NCBI GenBank assembly: GCA_031268215.1
Contig: JAIRXP010000119.1
Location: 1-54,423 of the forward strand
DNA length: 54,423 bases
Source: Bifidobacteriaceae bacterium
GTDB lineage: Bacteria; Actinomycetota; Actinomycetes; Actinomycetales; WQXJ01
Direction: 5' to 3'
In this document: piece after piece, positions 24,374-33,032 of the stretch
Numbering within the stretch: position 1 is the first letter of the stretch
Layout of the letters: the number at the start of each line of letters is the position of its first letter
The notes under the pieces: model-generated
The model's database searches: none
Seen by the model: only the letters and a program-made list of their open reading frames with translations
What the model was told of the DNA's origin: nothing
Made by a program: the position numbers and the translations under genes

Positions 24374-25069
24374 ATGCCTGAATCAATCAACCCCCAGTTG
24401 AGGGACCATGTCCAACCAGCCTTCTTGAAGGCGCTCCAATTTCGCCGGGCAATCAAGGCCTTTGACCCTGAACGACTCATAGAGCCAGCGGACTTCAACT
24501 TCATCTGCCAGGCCGCGCGCCTGGCCCCGAGTTCCAACGCGCTTGAACCCTGGAACCTGATCATTCTGCGCCAGCCCGCCCTGCGGGCCCAGTTCGTTGA
24601 ACGCACCGGAGCCAACCCAGACCAGGCCGGATTGGCGTCTCATCTGGTGGCCATTACCGCCAAGACGGCCCGCGGGATTGATCCGGCGGGTGCGCACCTG
24701 GGACACATTGGTGCCACTGTTCAAGGTATGACGCCAGAAGCGATTGAGGCCTGGCGGACCCGTTTCACAGGCTTCTTGGCTAACCGGATCCATGTTTATG
24801 GCGATGACGCCGCCATGTTTGGCTTCACCGCCCGCCAGGCCTATTTGGCATTGGAGAACATGCTGGTTGCGGCGGCTCTCATCAAAGTGGATTCTTGCGC
24901 ACTGGAAGGCCTTGACCATCATGAGGCGACATCTGTCCTGGCCGGTGCCGGCCTGATTGATCCAGAACTTGACGCCTTCGCGGTGGCGGCGGTGTTCGGC
25001 TATCGTTCCGTTGATCCGAAGCGCCCGCAGGCCCGCCGGCCCCTGGAAGAGATCGTCACCTGGGCCTAA
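24374..25069 (+). CDS. Nitroreductase family protein
   Basis: A 231-residue FMN-dependent NAD(P)H oxidoreductase of the NfsB/NfnB-like group. FMN-binding features are the Arg-rich opening ALQFRRAIKAFDPE, LAPSSNALEPWNLIIL and the C-terminal VFGYRSVDPKRPQARRPLEEIVTW. The middle segment FTARQAYLALENMLVAAAL is the dimer helix. Length is normal. Physiological substrates of this group (nitroaromatics, quinones, others) cannot be told from sequence. It appears to be a single-gene unit upstream of the toxin-antitoxin pair. Confidence 0.88.
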   Translation: MPESINPQLRDHVQPAFLKALQFRRAIKAFDPERLIEPADFNFICQAARLAPSSNALEPWNLIILRQPALRAQFVERTGANPDQAGLASHLVAITAKTARGIDPAGAHLGHIGATVQGMTPEAIEAWRTRFTGFLANRIHVYGDDAAMFGFTARQAYLALENMLVAAALIKVDSCALEGLDHHEATSVLAGAGLIDPELDAFAVAAVFGYRSVDPKRPQARRPLEEIVTWA

Positions 25070-25122
25070 GGCAGCTCCGCCTCCTGGCCATGCGCTCGCC
25101 GCCCGCCACTACATCCGGCTGC

Positions 25123-25164
25123 CAGTGTCCCACTGTGTACTCAGTGTCACTTTGTGCTACAGTG
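25123..25164. promoter_or_regulatory. Operator-like cluster and promoter of the toxin-antitoxin operon
   Basis: Four 5-bp half-sites lie in 42 bp: CAGTG at 25123, CACTG at 25131, CAGTG at 25142 and CAGTG at 25160. The first pair forms CAGTG-TCC-CACTG, and the second and third form CACTG-TGTACT-CAGTG. The -10 box TACAGT (25158-25163) overlaps the last site and ends 6 nt before the antitoxin ATG. This is the layout expected for autorepression by a Phd/YefM-type antitoxin. Confidence 0.6.
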
Positions 25165-25169
25165 CCCTC

Positions 25170-25442
25170 ATGGCGAAGGCATCTGTTACTGAAACCGTCA
25201 CCACGCGGCAACTGCGGTCAGAGCTATCCAGCGTGGTGGGACGCGTTATGTACAGCGGCGACCGGATCGGCGTCAGCCGCAACGGCAAGCTGGCCGCCGT
25301 GCTGGTCAGCGCGGAGGACGCGGCGGCGCTTGAGGCCTACGAGATGGCGCAGGACGTGGCGGCGTACCGCGCCGCGAAGGCCCAGGACGACGGAACCAGG
25401 GTGTCCCTGGCCGAACTGCGCAGCGGTCTCGATCTGCCGTGA
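25170..25442 (+). CDS. Type II antitoxin, Phd/YefM family
   Basis: A 90-residue antitoxin. The N-terminal DNA-binding fold shows TVTTRQLRSELSSVVGRV and SRNGKLAAVLVSAEDAAALE, the Phd/YefM signature, and the acidic C-terminal helix (EMAQDVAAYRAAKAQDDG) is the toxin-neutralising part. Start ATG 25170 is leaderless. Its TGA overlaps the toxin GTG (GTGA), so the two proteins are made in coupled fashion with antitoxin first, as usual. The operator cluster lies just upstream. Confidence 0.9.
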   Translation: MAKASVTETVTTRQLRSELSSVVGRVMYSGDRIGVSRNGKLAAVLVSAEDAAALEAYEMAQDVAAYRAAKAQDDGTRVSLAELRSGLDLP

Positions 25443-25690
25443 CCTATTTGGTCGAGTTCACGTCCGGAGCGGCGCGGGCGATCAGGAAGCTGCCCCGGCC
25501 GGCGCGCGCTCGGATCCTCGCCGCGGCCGAGTCCCTGACCAGTAATCCCAGGCCACCGGGCGCCACCAAGCTCGTCGGGGAGGCGACTGCCTGGCGAGTG
25601 CGCATTGGCGATTACCGCCTGATCTACGAGATCAAAGATGAACACCTCTTGGTCACCTTGGTACGAGCCGCCCACCGCCGCCTCCGATGA
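25439..25690 (+). CDS. Type II toxin, RelE/ParE family
   Basis: An 83-residue basic protein with the RelE/ParE fold: YLVEFTSGAARAIRKLPRPAR at the start, the central GATKLVGEATAWRVRIGDYRLIYEI core, and the end LLVTLVRAAHRRLR. The Arg residues of the core (WRVRIGDYRLIY) match RelE-type mRNA interferases, but the usual final Tyr after HRR is absent; the protein ends HRRLR. It could cleave mRNA on the ribosome or act like ParE on gyrase; the WRVRIGDYR pattern favours RelE. Coupled to the antitoxin by GTGA overlap. Confidence 0.88.
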   Translation: MTYLVEFTSGAARAIRKLPRPARARILAAAESLTSNPRPPGATKLVGEATAWRVRIGDYRLIYEIKDEHLLVTLVRAAHRRLR

Positions 25691-25758
25691 AGCGACCGTG
25701 ACTCCGGCACATTGAGACCAGCACACAGCGCCGCCGGCGCCAAGGCCGCCACCCAAGT

Positions 25759-26607
25759 TTAGATTCGGGCGGCTCTGATCTCCGTTACCAGGATGCCCCG
25801 AGCGCCAGCTTCATAGAGCCGGTCCATGAGCTGGTTGGTGGACTTAGCTGGCACCACCGCCCGCACCGCCGCCCAGCCCTTATTGTGCAGGGGTGAGACA
25901 GTTGGGCTTTCCAGCCCAGGGGTGATGGACACGGCCCGCTCGACCGCTGAGATCGGCACATCGTAATCCATCAGTACGTACTGCGACGCCACCAGCACAC
26001 CCCGCAGCCGGCGGGTCAGTTTGTCCAAAGCCTCAGAATCCACCAAGCCCTGGTGGCGCCGAATCAAGACGGCCTCAGATTCCAGCAGCGGCTCCCCAAA
26101 TGTGGCCAGGCCAGCGGCACGTAGGGTGGTGCCGGTCGAGACGACATCGGCGATCGCGTCCGCTACCCCCAACTGGACGGCGCTTTCGACAGCCCCGTCC
26201 AGGCGCACAACGCTGGCCTCAATCCCCCGGTGCTGGAGGTAACCGTCCACCAGGACCGCGTAAGACGTCGCCACCCGCTTGCCCGCCAAATCGCTGACAT
26301 CCTCAGCGGTGCCAGGCGGGGCCGCGAACCGGAACGTTGACTGACCAAATCCAAGCTCCAGGTGCTCAACCGCCGCCGCGCCCGAATCGAGCAATAGGTC
26401 ACGACCGGTGATGCCGGCATCGACGGTGCCAGAGCCCACGTAGACGGCGACGTCACGCGGGCGGAGATAGAAGAATTCGACGTCGGCCGCCGGGTCCATG
26501 AGGACCAACTCACGCGGCTCCCGTCGCTGAGCGTAACCGCAATCGCGGAGCATGCGGATGGCCGGCTCGCTGAGCGAGCCCTTGTTCGGTACTGCGATCC
26601 GGAGCAT
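25759..26607 (-). CDS. hisG: ATP phosphoribosyltransferase (long form)
   Basis: A 282-residue enzyme for the first step of histidine synthesis, joining ATP and PRPP. The long form with a C-terminal ACT-like regulatory domain fits its length. Motifs are [16 protein letters not shown] at the start, [34 protein letters not shown] (PRPP loop) and the tail [20 protein letters not shown], the allosteric part that binds histidine in other species. ATG overlaps the hisE stop (TGATG). A two-gene his unit hisE-hisG is typical for actinobacteria; the other his genes lie elsewhere. Confidence 0.97.
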   Translation of the reverse strand: MLRIAVPNKGSLSEPAIRMLRDCGYAQRREPRELVLMDPAADVEFFYLRPRDVAVYVGSGTVDAGITGRDLLLDSGAAAVEHLELGFGQSTFRFAAPPGTAEDVSDLAGKRVATSYAVLVDGYLQHRGIEASVVRLDGAVESAVQLGVADAIADVVSTGTTLRAAGLATFGEPLLESEAVLIRRHQGLVDSEALDKLTRRLRGVLVASQYVLMDYDVPISAVERAVSITPGLESPTVSPLHNKGWAAVRAVVPAKSTNQLMDRLYEAGARGILVTEIRAARI

Positions 26608-26870
26608 CAGAGTTTCCTATAAACCGTTTCCAGGGACACGCCGCGAGCCACCAGCAATAGTTGGGCGTAATACAACAACTGCGAGACTTCCAGAGCGACC
26701 TGCTCATCCGACTCGTATTCGCTGGCCATCCAGGCCTCGCCGGCCTCCTCGATCAGCTTCTTACCGATCTCGTGGACTCCCCCATCCAGGAGACGGACAG
26801 TGCCTGATCCGGATGGTCTTTCATCACGCCGGGACAGCAACTCGGCATAAAGCTGATCAAAAGTCTTCAC
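26607..26870 (-). CDS. hisE: Phosphoribosyl-ATP pyrophosphatase
   Basis: An 87-residue helical MazG-like enzyme for the second histidine step: it removes pyrophosphate from phosphoribosyl-ATP. The metal-binding acidic residues are in [19 protein letters not shown] and [16 protein letters not shown] at 26870 is the start; it gives [15 protein letters not shown], the family opening. It is upstream of and coupled to hisG, and 25 bp downstream of the DUF885 gene, so all three may be one transcript. Confidence 0.96.
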   Translation of the reverse strand: MKTFDQLYAELLSRRDERPSGSGTVRLLDGGVHEIGKKLIEEAGEAWMASEYESDEQVALEVSQLLYYAQLLLVARGVSLETVYRKL

Positions 26871-26895
26871 AAGCCCTCAAGCCTAGTGGCCCGGA

Positions 26896-28638
26896 TCACG
26901 CCCCGGGTTCGTCCGCCAGGGCGGCGGCGAAAGTGTCCAACCCCAGAGAGCCGAGCGCCAAGGCCCGCTGGTGGAAGGCCTTCAAGCTGAATTCTTGACC
27001 AGCGGCCACCGCCCGGGACTCAGCGTCAGCACGGGCCTGCTCCCACAGGCGTTGCCCAATCTTGTAAGACGCTGCCTGGCCTGGCCATCCCAAATAGCGA
27101 TCCAACTCGAACCGGAGGAAGGCCGGGTCAGCGGACACGTTGGCGGTCAGATAGCGCCAGGCCTTGGGCTCGTCCCAGATTCCGCCACCCCATGCCTCCG
27201 GACACGGCAAGCGAAGGTGAATACCCAGGTCAATGACCACGCGGCAAGCCCGCAGGCGCTGGTTGACCAGCATTCCCATGCGGTCCGCCGGAGTGGGCAG
27301 AAGCCCCAGTTCATCCATCAGGCTCTCGGCGTACAACGCCCAGCCCTCACCGTGGCCAGACACCCAGATGCCCAACCGGCGCCAGCGATTGAGCTTGTCC
27401 GTTTCGTAGAGGGTCTGGCCAATCTGAAGGTGATGACCTGGCACGCCTTCGTGATACACCGTTGACCGCTCCCGCCAAGTGGAGAATTCCGTCACCGATT
27501 CTGGCACCGACCACCACATCCGGCCCGGCCGGGTGAAACCATCCCCCGGGCCGGTGTAGTAGATGCCGCCGTCATGAGTGGGAGCTATCAAACACTCCAG
27601 TTGGCGCAACGGTGCCGGAATGTCAAAGTAACGCCCATCCAAGTCATCTATGGCTTGAGCGGATGTTTCAGCCATCCAGCGCCGCAAGGCGGCGGTGTCC
27701 TTGAGCCGGTACTGTTCGTCACGGTCAAGGATGGTGATCGCTTCTTCGATGCTGGTGCCCGCCCCGCCAATCACAGCCGCGAGTTCACGCTGTTCATCTA
27801 TAACGCGTGCCACCTCAGCCTCACCCCAGGCATAGGTCTCCTCGAAATCGATATTCGCCCCAAGAAATCGCCGTGATGCTCGCCGGTAGCGTTCACGCCC
27901 CACCGCGTCCTCCGCTGGAGCCTTAGGCGCCAACTCCTTCTCCAGGAAATCCGCCAGTTTTCCGTAGGCCATCCGCGCTCGCATAGCCCCGCGCTCCAAG
28001 AACTTGGCGAGGGAGCGCGGAAGCGGCTGCCGTTCCCCACCGGGCTGGTCCGGCTTCAGCGCCGCATTGGCCGCCAAGGTCGCGAAGAAGGACCCTTCCG
28101 CCGCCAGCGCACGCGCCTGAGCGATACCAATCTGGACCTGCCGCGCCGCTGGCATCTGGCTGGCAGCCGCACCAACGGCCAGCGTCTCGACATAACCGGC
28201 CAGCGCCCATGGGACTCTGGCGAGGCGCACGGCCAGCATGGTCCAGTGCCTCGCCGTCGCGGTTGGCATCAGGTCGAACACACCGCGAATCTCTTGTAAG
28301 GGTGAGGCGATGTTGTTCAGACAGGCCAAGTGATCTCCGGCCAGAAAGGCCTCAATATCCAAGGTCAGGCGCTCTTTGAGCGCGGCAGCGGTTACCCGGT
28401 CGGTACCATCCACGATGCCTGACGCCACCACAGCCCCGAGCAGGTCGCGCCAAATAACAGCCCGCGTCTCATAGCCCTCTGGCGAAAAATCATCAAGGCG
28501 ATGGTCCGCACCCGGCAGCCCCTGGGTGGTGGCGAAGATTGGCGAAATCGTCGCTGCCATCCCGTCGATGTACGAATCGGTTAGGCGGTCAAGCTGGGAA
28601 GGGTGACGGGGTGGTGCGGCGCCCGGATCAACAAGCAT
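26896..28638 (-). CDS. DUF885 family putative metallopeptidase
   Basis: A 580-residue protein of the DUF885 family, thought to be zinc carboxypeptidase-like. The zinc motif is in TVYHEGVPGHHLQIGQ (HExxxxH type), with a downstream Glu in GHGEGWALYAESLMDELG. No signal peptide is visible (starts MLVDPGAAPP), so it acts in the cytosol. ATG 28638 has TAGGAT 6 nt upstream, suggesting leaderless transcription. It heads a possible DUF885-hisE-hisG transcript but has no known link to histidine synthesis. The substrate is unknown. Confidence 0.88.
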   Translation of the reverse strand: MLVDPGAAPPRHPSQLDRLTDSYIDGMAATISPIFATTQGLPGADHRLDDFSPEGYETRAVIWRDLLGAVVASGIVDGTDRVTAAALKERLTLDIEAFLAGDHLACLNNIASPLQEIRGVFDLMPTATARHWTMLAVRLARVPWALAGYVETLAVGAAASQMPAARQVQIGIAQARALAAEGSFFATLAANAALKPDQPGGERQPLPRSLAKFLERGAMRARMAYGKLADFLEKELAPKAPAEDAVGRERYRRASRRFLGANIDFEETYAWGEAEVARVIDEQRELAAVIGGAGTSIEEAITILDRDEQYRLKDTAALRRWMAETSAQAIDDLDGRYFDIPAPLRQLECLIAPTHDGGIYYTGPGDGFTRPGRMWWSVPESVTEFSTWRERSTVYHEGVPGHHLQIGQTLYETDKLNRWRRLGIWVSGHGEGWALYAESLMDELGLLPTPADRMGMLVNQRLRACRVVIDLGIHLRLPCPEAWGGGIWDEPKAWRYLTANVSADPAFLRFELDRYLGWPGQAASYKIGQRLWEQARADAESRAVAAGQEFSLKAFHQRALALGSLGLDTFAAALADEPGA

Positions 28639-28644
28639 GCACCG

Positions 28645-28650
28645 ATCCTA
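28645..28650 (-). promoter_or_regulatory. -10 box of the DUF885 gene
   Basis: TAGGAT on the minus strand ends 6 nt before the ATG at 28638. Confidence 0.55.
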
Positions 28651-28713
28651 TTCCCGCCAGGCGACCACGAGGCCCTCCCCCGGCGGTGCCGACGCTGGAG
28701 CGGAGAGCGTCCG

Positions 28714-29211
28714 TCAGGATAGGTTGAGCATGGCCATGACCGCCTGGGCCGCCTCGCCGCCCTTGTCCTCATGCGATCCGGGCAGGCCCGCCCGGTCAAG
28801 AGCCTCAGACTCATTGTCGCAGGTCAACAGTCCAAAACCGACTGGCTTCGCATAGTCCATGGCGACTTGAGCGAGTCCAGAGGTGGCGGCCTGGCAGACA
28901 TACTCGAAGTGGGGAGTGCCACCGCGGATGACTGCCCCCAGGGCGATCACGGCATGATTCGACCTTGACAGGTCAACCGAACGCAAGTTGCCACCCAACG
29001 CCCACTGTGCCGCCAAAGGCAACTCGAAAGCGCCCGGAACCCAGACTAGCTGGTGGTCAGCTCCCGCCCCGGACAGGGCCCGCAGGGCGCCGGCCACCAA
29101 GCCATCCATCACTTGCCGGTGCCACATTGACGCCACTACCGCGATTCGCCACGGGTGCCCATGGGAATTCACGCCGCTGGCATTTAGTTCAGGCGCACCA
29201 AAGCTCGCCAT
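28714..29211 (-). CDS. ribH: 6,7-dimethyl-8-ribityllumazine synthase
   Basis: A 165-residue enzyme that joins ribitylaminouracil and dihydroxybutanone phosphate in riboflavin synthesis; forms pentamers or 60-mers. Motifs are RIAVVASMWHRQVMDGLV, VPGAFELPLAAQWA, VIALGAVIRGGTPHFEYV with the catalytic His, and PVGFGLLTCDNESEALDRAG. The ATG overlaps the ribBA stop by one base (TAATG). It is the last gene of the rib operon. The first 18 residues are a short non-conserved leader. Confidence 0.97.
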   Translation of the reverse strand: MASFGAPELNASGVNSHGHPWRIAVVASMWHRQVMDGLVAGALRALSGAGADHQLVWVPGAFELPLAAQWALGGNLRSVDLSRSNHAVIALGAVIRGGTPHFEYVCQAATSGLAQVAMDYAKPVGFGLLTCDNESEALDRAGLPGSHEDKGGEAAQAVMAMLNLS

Positions 29212-30560
29212 TAGTTGCTCCCTTCATTTCCCGGGACCGGCGCCGGGCCCAGCCTCATCACCGGAGTCAATCCCATTACTGGCACCGGGACGGCCGCTGG
29301 GGCCTGCTCGGTCACGCCGGACAGGCTCAGGTTGTGGCCCATCTGTTGGGCCTTAGTGTCCAGGTAGCCGGCGTTGTGCGCCGTGCGGCCAACTTCGATT
29401 CGTTCCACCCGTGCCACGTCCACCCCCAAAGCGGCTAGGCCTTCGATCTTGGCCGGATTATTGGTCAGCAATACCACTGGCTCTAGATCCAGGTCTTTGA
29501 TGATCGCCGCCGCGGCACCATATTCCCGCCGATCAACCGGCCAGCCCAATTCGAGATTGGCCTGCACTGTGTCACGTCCACGGTCCTGTAAAGCGTAGGC
29601 GTCGATCTTGGCTTTGAGCCCAATCCCGCGGCCCTCATGTCCGGTCAGGTAAATAACAGCCCCGCCCTGCGCGGATGCCCGCTCCAGGGCGGCCGCCAAC
29701 TGAGCGCCGCAATCGCAGCGCTGAGAACCGAAAGCATCGCCGGTGAGGCACTCCGAATGGACCCGCACCACTTTGCCCGGACGCGAGCGCGCCACCAGCG
29801 CCACGTGTTCCTGCCCCGTGCGCAGGTCGCGGTAACCATGCATGTCAAATTCGCCGTAGGCGGTTGGCAGGAAGGCCTTTCCCGTGGCCACCACCCGGTT
29901 GACCGCGCCCGGCGGAGGCTCCGGCTGCTCCGCCTCAGTCGGCAGGTCACCATTGGCTCTTCGCCAGGCAATCAAATCAGCGATGGTCAGCAACACCAAG
30001 CCATCGCGCTGGGCTAAGGCCGCCGCGTCACCCAGACGCATCATCGAGCCATCATCCCGGACCAATTCGGCGATCCCGGCCACTTCTGGCAATCCGGCCA
30101 GCCGGCACAAGTCCACCGCCGCCTCGGTGTGGCCACCGCGATGAAGCACCCCGCCGGGCACCGCCCGAAGGGGAAGAACATGGCCGGGACGGATCAAGTC
30201 ACCAGCGCCGGAGGCCGGATCCGCCAGAATCCGCAGCGTCGCCGCCCGGTCTGCGGCGGAAATTCCGGTGGTGACGCCGCGAGCGGCGTCCACGGTGACC
30301 GTATAAGCGGTCCGGCGCGGATCCTCCGAGTTAGGCACCATCAAAGGTAGGTTCAGGGCGTCGGCCCGTTCCGTGGTCATAGGCGCGCACATATAGCCCG
30401 AAGAATGCCGAATTATCCAAGCGATCCAATCCGGATCAACATTGGTCGCGGCGATTACCGCGTCGGCCTCGTTCTCCCGGTTGGCGTCATCCGCCACCAG
30501 GACCGGCAGGCCAGCTTTGATAGCTTCAAGGGCCTGGTCAACAGTGCCAGCGCGAATCAA
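29211..30560 (-). CDS. ribBA: Bifunctional dihydroxybutanone-phosphate synthase / GTP cyclohydrolase II
   Basis: A 449-residue fusion that starts both branches of riboflavin synthesis. The RibB half (residues 1-205) shows VADDANRENEADAVIAA (usual DDEDRENEGD, with the key R-E-N-E kept), SGYMCAPMT and VLHRGGHTEAAVDL. The RibA half (about 225-420) shows VRVHSECLTGDAFGSQRC with the zinc cysteines, LTGHEGRGIGL and VVLLTNNPAKIEGL. A 30-residue Pro/Ala tail follows. Start TTG (30560) overlaps the ribE stop as TTGA; it gives MIRAGTVDQALEAIKAG, the expected opening, so TTG is real. Confidence 0.96.
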   Translation of the reverse strand: MIRAGTVDQALEAIKAGLPVLVADDANRENEADAVIAATNVDPDWIAWIIRHSSGYMCAPMTTERADALNLPLMVPNSEDPRRTAYTVTVDAARGVTTGISAADRAATLRILADPASGAGDLIRPGHVLPLRAVPGGVLHRGGHTEAAVDLCRLAGLPEVAGIAELVRDDGSMMRLGDAAALAQRDGLVLLTIADLIAWRRANGDLPTEAEQPEPPPGAVNRVVATGKAFLPTAYGEFDMHGYRDLRTGQEHVALVARSRPGKVVRVHSECLTGDAFGSQRCDCGAQLAAALERASAQGGAVIYLTGHEGRGIGLKAKIDAYALQDRGRDTVQANLELGWPVDRREYGAAAAIIKDLDLEPVVLLTNNPAKIEGLAALGVDVARVERIEVGRTAHNAGYLDTKAQQMGHNLSLSGVTEQAPAAVPVPVMGLTPVMRLGPAPVPGNEGSN

Positions 30561-31120
30561 CTAGTCACCAGCCGCTCAACATACTTGGCGATCAGATCCA
30601 CCTCAAGGTTCACCTTGTCCCCAACTCGCAGGGCGCCCAAATTGGTACCAGCCAAAGTGGACGGTATCAATGAAACTGAGAAGACGGCATCGTCCACCGC
30701 CACTACCGTCAGCGACACGCCATTGATGGTGACCGAACCCTTACGGGCGATGTATTTAGCTAATCCGTCCGGCGCGGCGAATGCCATATTGCCCTCTTCC
30801 CGCGCCGCCAGCGCCGCCACTCCGTCAACGTGGCCCTGGACCAGGTGACCACCCATCCGCGTGTCCGCCCTCACGGCCCGTTCCAGGTTGACTGGATCGC
30901 CCGCCGCCAAAGTGCCCAGCGTGGTCCGCCGCAGGGTCTCCGCCATTACGTCGGCCGTGAAACTGGCCGCAGTACCCTCCGCGATAGTCAAACAGACACC
31001 GTTGACGGCGATTGAGTCACCCAATTTGGCGTCCTCCAGGACCGCCCGGCACTCGACTGCCAGCCGGGTTGGCGTCACCTCGATAACGCGCCCAACTTCT
31101 TCGATCAAACCAGTGAACAT
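30557..31120 (-). CDS. ribE: Riboflavin synthase alpha subunit
   Basis: A 187-residue enzyme that dismutates two lumazine molecules to riboflavin. It consists of two similar barrels, each with the lumazine-binding signature: MFTGLIEEVGRV and DSIAVNGVCLTIAE in the first, MGGHLVQGHVDGVA and GSVTINGVSLTVVAVD in the second. The ATG at 31120 gives the universal MFTG start; an open extension to 31183 overlaps ribD and is ignored. It follows ribD by 2 bp and overlaps ribBA by four bases. Confidence 0.97.
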   Translation of the reverse strand: MFTGLIEEVGRVIEVTPTRLAVECRAVLEDAKLGDSIAVNGVCLTIAEGTAASFTADVMAETLRRTTLGTLAAGDPVNLERAVRADTRMGGHLVQGHVDGVAALAAREEGNMAFAAPDGLAKYIARKGSVTINGVSLTVVAVDDAVFSVSLIPSTLAGTNLGALRVGDKVNLEVDLIAKYVERLVTS

Positions 31121-31122
31121 GG

Positions 31123-32091
31123 TTACCTTCCCACCTCGATGAACACGTCGTCCCCGATCCGTTCCAGATACCGGGTGCGCCAACGCAGTGCTTGGTCAAC
31201 AGACTCTATGCCCAAGAGCCCCAAACTGGCTAAACCGCCAGCACCAAGCAAAGCCGGCGCCAAGTAACAATCGATCTGATTAACCAGGCCAGCCCGCACG
31301 AATGCCGTCGCCAGCCCGGGGCCGCCCTCAAGCAGCACGTGGCGAATCTCGCGGCTAGCTAGCTGTCGCAGCACCTGGGCGGGGTCATGAGTCCGGACGT
31401 GCAGGTAATCCGGGTCATTGATGGCGCGCTCACCCACCACGACCCGCAATGGCTGGTGTTCGTAAAGGGAACCGTCCGGACGCCGGGCACTCAGCTTGGG
31501 CCGGTCCGCCAGGAAGGTGCCGGTGCCGACCATGATGGCGTCCACTTCCGCCCTCTTGGCGTGGGCATGAGACCGTGAGGCGGCGCCGGTGATCCATTGG
31601 GATGAGCCATCCGCGGCGGCGGACCGTCCGTCCAAGCTGGCCGCCAACTTGAGGGTGACATAGGGACGGCCAGTGGTCATGGAATGCGCCCAGGCCCGGT
31701 TGAGGGCCAGAGCCCGCCCCGGGTCGACGTCGCCCTCAACTTCGACTCCCCGGGCCTTCAGATACGCCGAGCCGCCGGTGGCGGCTGGATTTGGGTCGGT
31801 CAAGGCGTACAGCACCTTGCGGACGCCCGCCTCCACCAAGGCCCGGCTGCAAGGTCCGGTCCGGCCGTGATGGTTGCAAGGCTCAAGGGTCACGTAAACA
31901 GTGGCGCCCGCCACTCCGGCCCCCCGCCGGCGGGCATCCTCAAGCGCGGCGACCTCCGCATGCGGCGTACCAGCCCCCTGGTGGCTACCCTCACCGAGCA
32001 CGATGCCGTCTGGACCGGTAATCACGCAGCCAACCCTTGGGTTGGGGCCGAATTTGGGCCCCCTGGCGGCGAGCTGGAAGGCCCGGTCCAT
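31123..32091 (-). CDS. ribD: Bifunctional diaminohydroxyphosphoribosylaminopyrimidine deaminase/reductase
   Basis: A 322-residue fusion for steps two and three of riboflavin synthesis. The N-terminal deaminase has the zinc site GTPHAEVAAL and EPCNHHGRTGPCSRAL; the C-terminal reductase has VTLKLAASLDGR, SQWITGAASR, VDAIMVGTGTFLADRP and HVLLEGGPGLATAF. The frame is open to a TTG at 32301 that overlaps the rpe stop (TTGA, the same coupling used by ribBA), which would add 70 Pro/Gly/Ala/Arg-rich residues. I chose ATG 32091 because family similarity starts there (MDRAFQLAARGPKFGPNPRV). The longer form cannot be excluded. Confidence 0.93.
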   Translation of the reverse strand: MDRAFQLAARGPKFGPNPRVGCVITGPDGIVLGEGSHQGAGTPHAEVAALEDARRRGAGVAGATVYVTLEPCNHHGRTGPCSRALVEAGVRKVLYALTDPNPAATGGSAYLKARGVEVEGDVDPGRALALNRAWAHSMTTGRPYVTLKLAASLDGRSAAADGSSQWITGAASRSHAHAKRAEVDAIMVGTGTFLADRPKLSARRPDGSLYEHQPLRVVVGERAINDPDYLHVRTHDPAQVLRQLASREIRHVLLEGGPGLATAFVRAGLVNQIDCYLAPALLGAGGLASLGLLGIESVDQALRWRTRYLERIGDDVFIEVGR

Positions 32092-32297
32092 GACCGCGCT
32101 TGTTCCTGAGGCCGGTCCGGGTCGCGGCCGGCGCCCGGCGTCCGCGTGATGCCCTGCGCCGGCCCGCCCCACGGATCCAACCCCAGATCCGTCTGGGGTC
32201 CGGCCCGCTGGCGCGCCCTGGGGCCCAGCCTTAGGCCCCGCCGCCAATTGCTTCGTCAAGTCCGCTGACGGTGCGTCCGGCGGCGAGGCCCGGCCGC

Positions 32298-32942
32298 TCA
32301 ACGGGTCGCCTCCCTTAGCGCCGTGATCTCCCCCGCTGGATCATCGCTCCCAAAGACCGCCGCACCGGCCACCACAATGTCTGCGCCAGCCCGAGCGATA
32401 GACCCAATGTTGCCGCGACTAACCCCGCCATCGATCTGGAGCTTGACCGCCCGGCCGGCGATCAACGCCTTGGCCTGTGCCAGCTTCACCAACGACTGTT
32501 CAATGAATGATTGGCCACCAAACCCTGGTTCGACTGACATGATCAGCACCATGTCGACCTCCTCTAACAGATTCTCCAGAACCGCCACCGGCGTGGCAGG
32601 GTTCAATGCGACCGCCGCTTTAGCGCCGCGCCGCCGGATCTCCCGCGCCAGCCGCAGAGGCGCCTTGGTCGCCTCCCAGTGGAATGTCACAGAGGCCGCT
32701 CCGATGTCCGCGTACTGAGGGGCGAACTCATCGGGATTGTCGATCATCAAATGCACATCCGCCGGCATGGGAGCCACCCGGACGATCTGCCGGACGACCG
32801 GCGGTCCAATGGTCAGGTTCGGGACGAAGTGCCCGTCCATCACATCAAGGTGAACCCAGTCGGCGCTGGCGATCCGATCCAATTCCCGTTCCAGATTGGC
32901 GAAATCAGCCGTCAGAATCGACGGTGCTATCTCAACTGGCAC
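32298..32942 (-). CDS. rpe: Ribulose-phosphate 3-epimerase
   Basis: A 214-residue (beta/alpha)8 enzyme interconverting ribulose 5-phosphate and xylulose 5-phosphate. Motifs are APSILTADFANLERE, HLDVMDGHFVPNLTIGP with catalytic Asp and His, HLMIDNPDEF, VLIMSVEPGFGGQSFI and LQIDGGVS. GTG 32942 gives MPVEIAPSIL, the family start, with TACCCT 6 nt upstream; the open extension to 33014 is not conserved. It heads the riboflavin operon, a common actinobacterial link, since ribulose 5-phosphate is a riboflavin precursor. No FMN riboswitch is visible before it. Confidence 0.96.
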   Translation of the reverse strand: MPVEIAPSILTADFANLERELDRIASADWVHLDVMDGHFVPNLTIGPPVVRQIVRVAPMPADVHLMIDNPDEFAPQYADIGAASVTFHWEATKAPLRLAREIRRRGAKAAVALNPATPVAVLENLLEEVDMVLIMSVEPGFGGQSFIEQSLVKLAQAKALIAGRAVKLQIDGGVSRGNIGSIARAGADIVVAGAAVFGSDDPAGEITALREATR

Positions 32943-32948
32943 TGGTAC

Positions 32949-32954
32949 AGGGTA
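32949..32954 (-). promoter_or_regulatory. -10 box of the rpe-rib operon
   Basis: TACCCT on the minus strand ends 6 nt before the rpe GTG at 32942. Confidence 0.5.
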
Positions 32955-33032
32955 CCGTCCCCGCCGCCGTCCCGTTCCTGTGTTGCCCCCTGGACACTGT
33001 CGGTCTACGGTCAAGCGATAGTCAAGGCGGAG

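Noticed and set aside
32092..32301. 70-codon N-terminal extension of ribD as the preferred start
   Set aside because: It is low-complexity Pro/Gly/Ala/Arg and lies outside the conserved family start; kept only as an alternative and as a finding.
32943..33032. Possible FMN riboswitch before the rpe-rib operon
   Set aside because: None of the conserved RFN element sequence is visible, and the -10 box sits 6 nt before the start codon, leaving no room for a leader.
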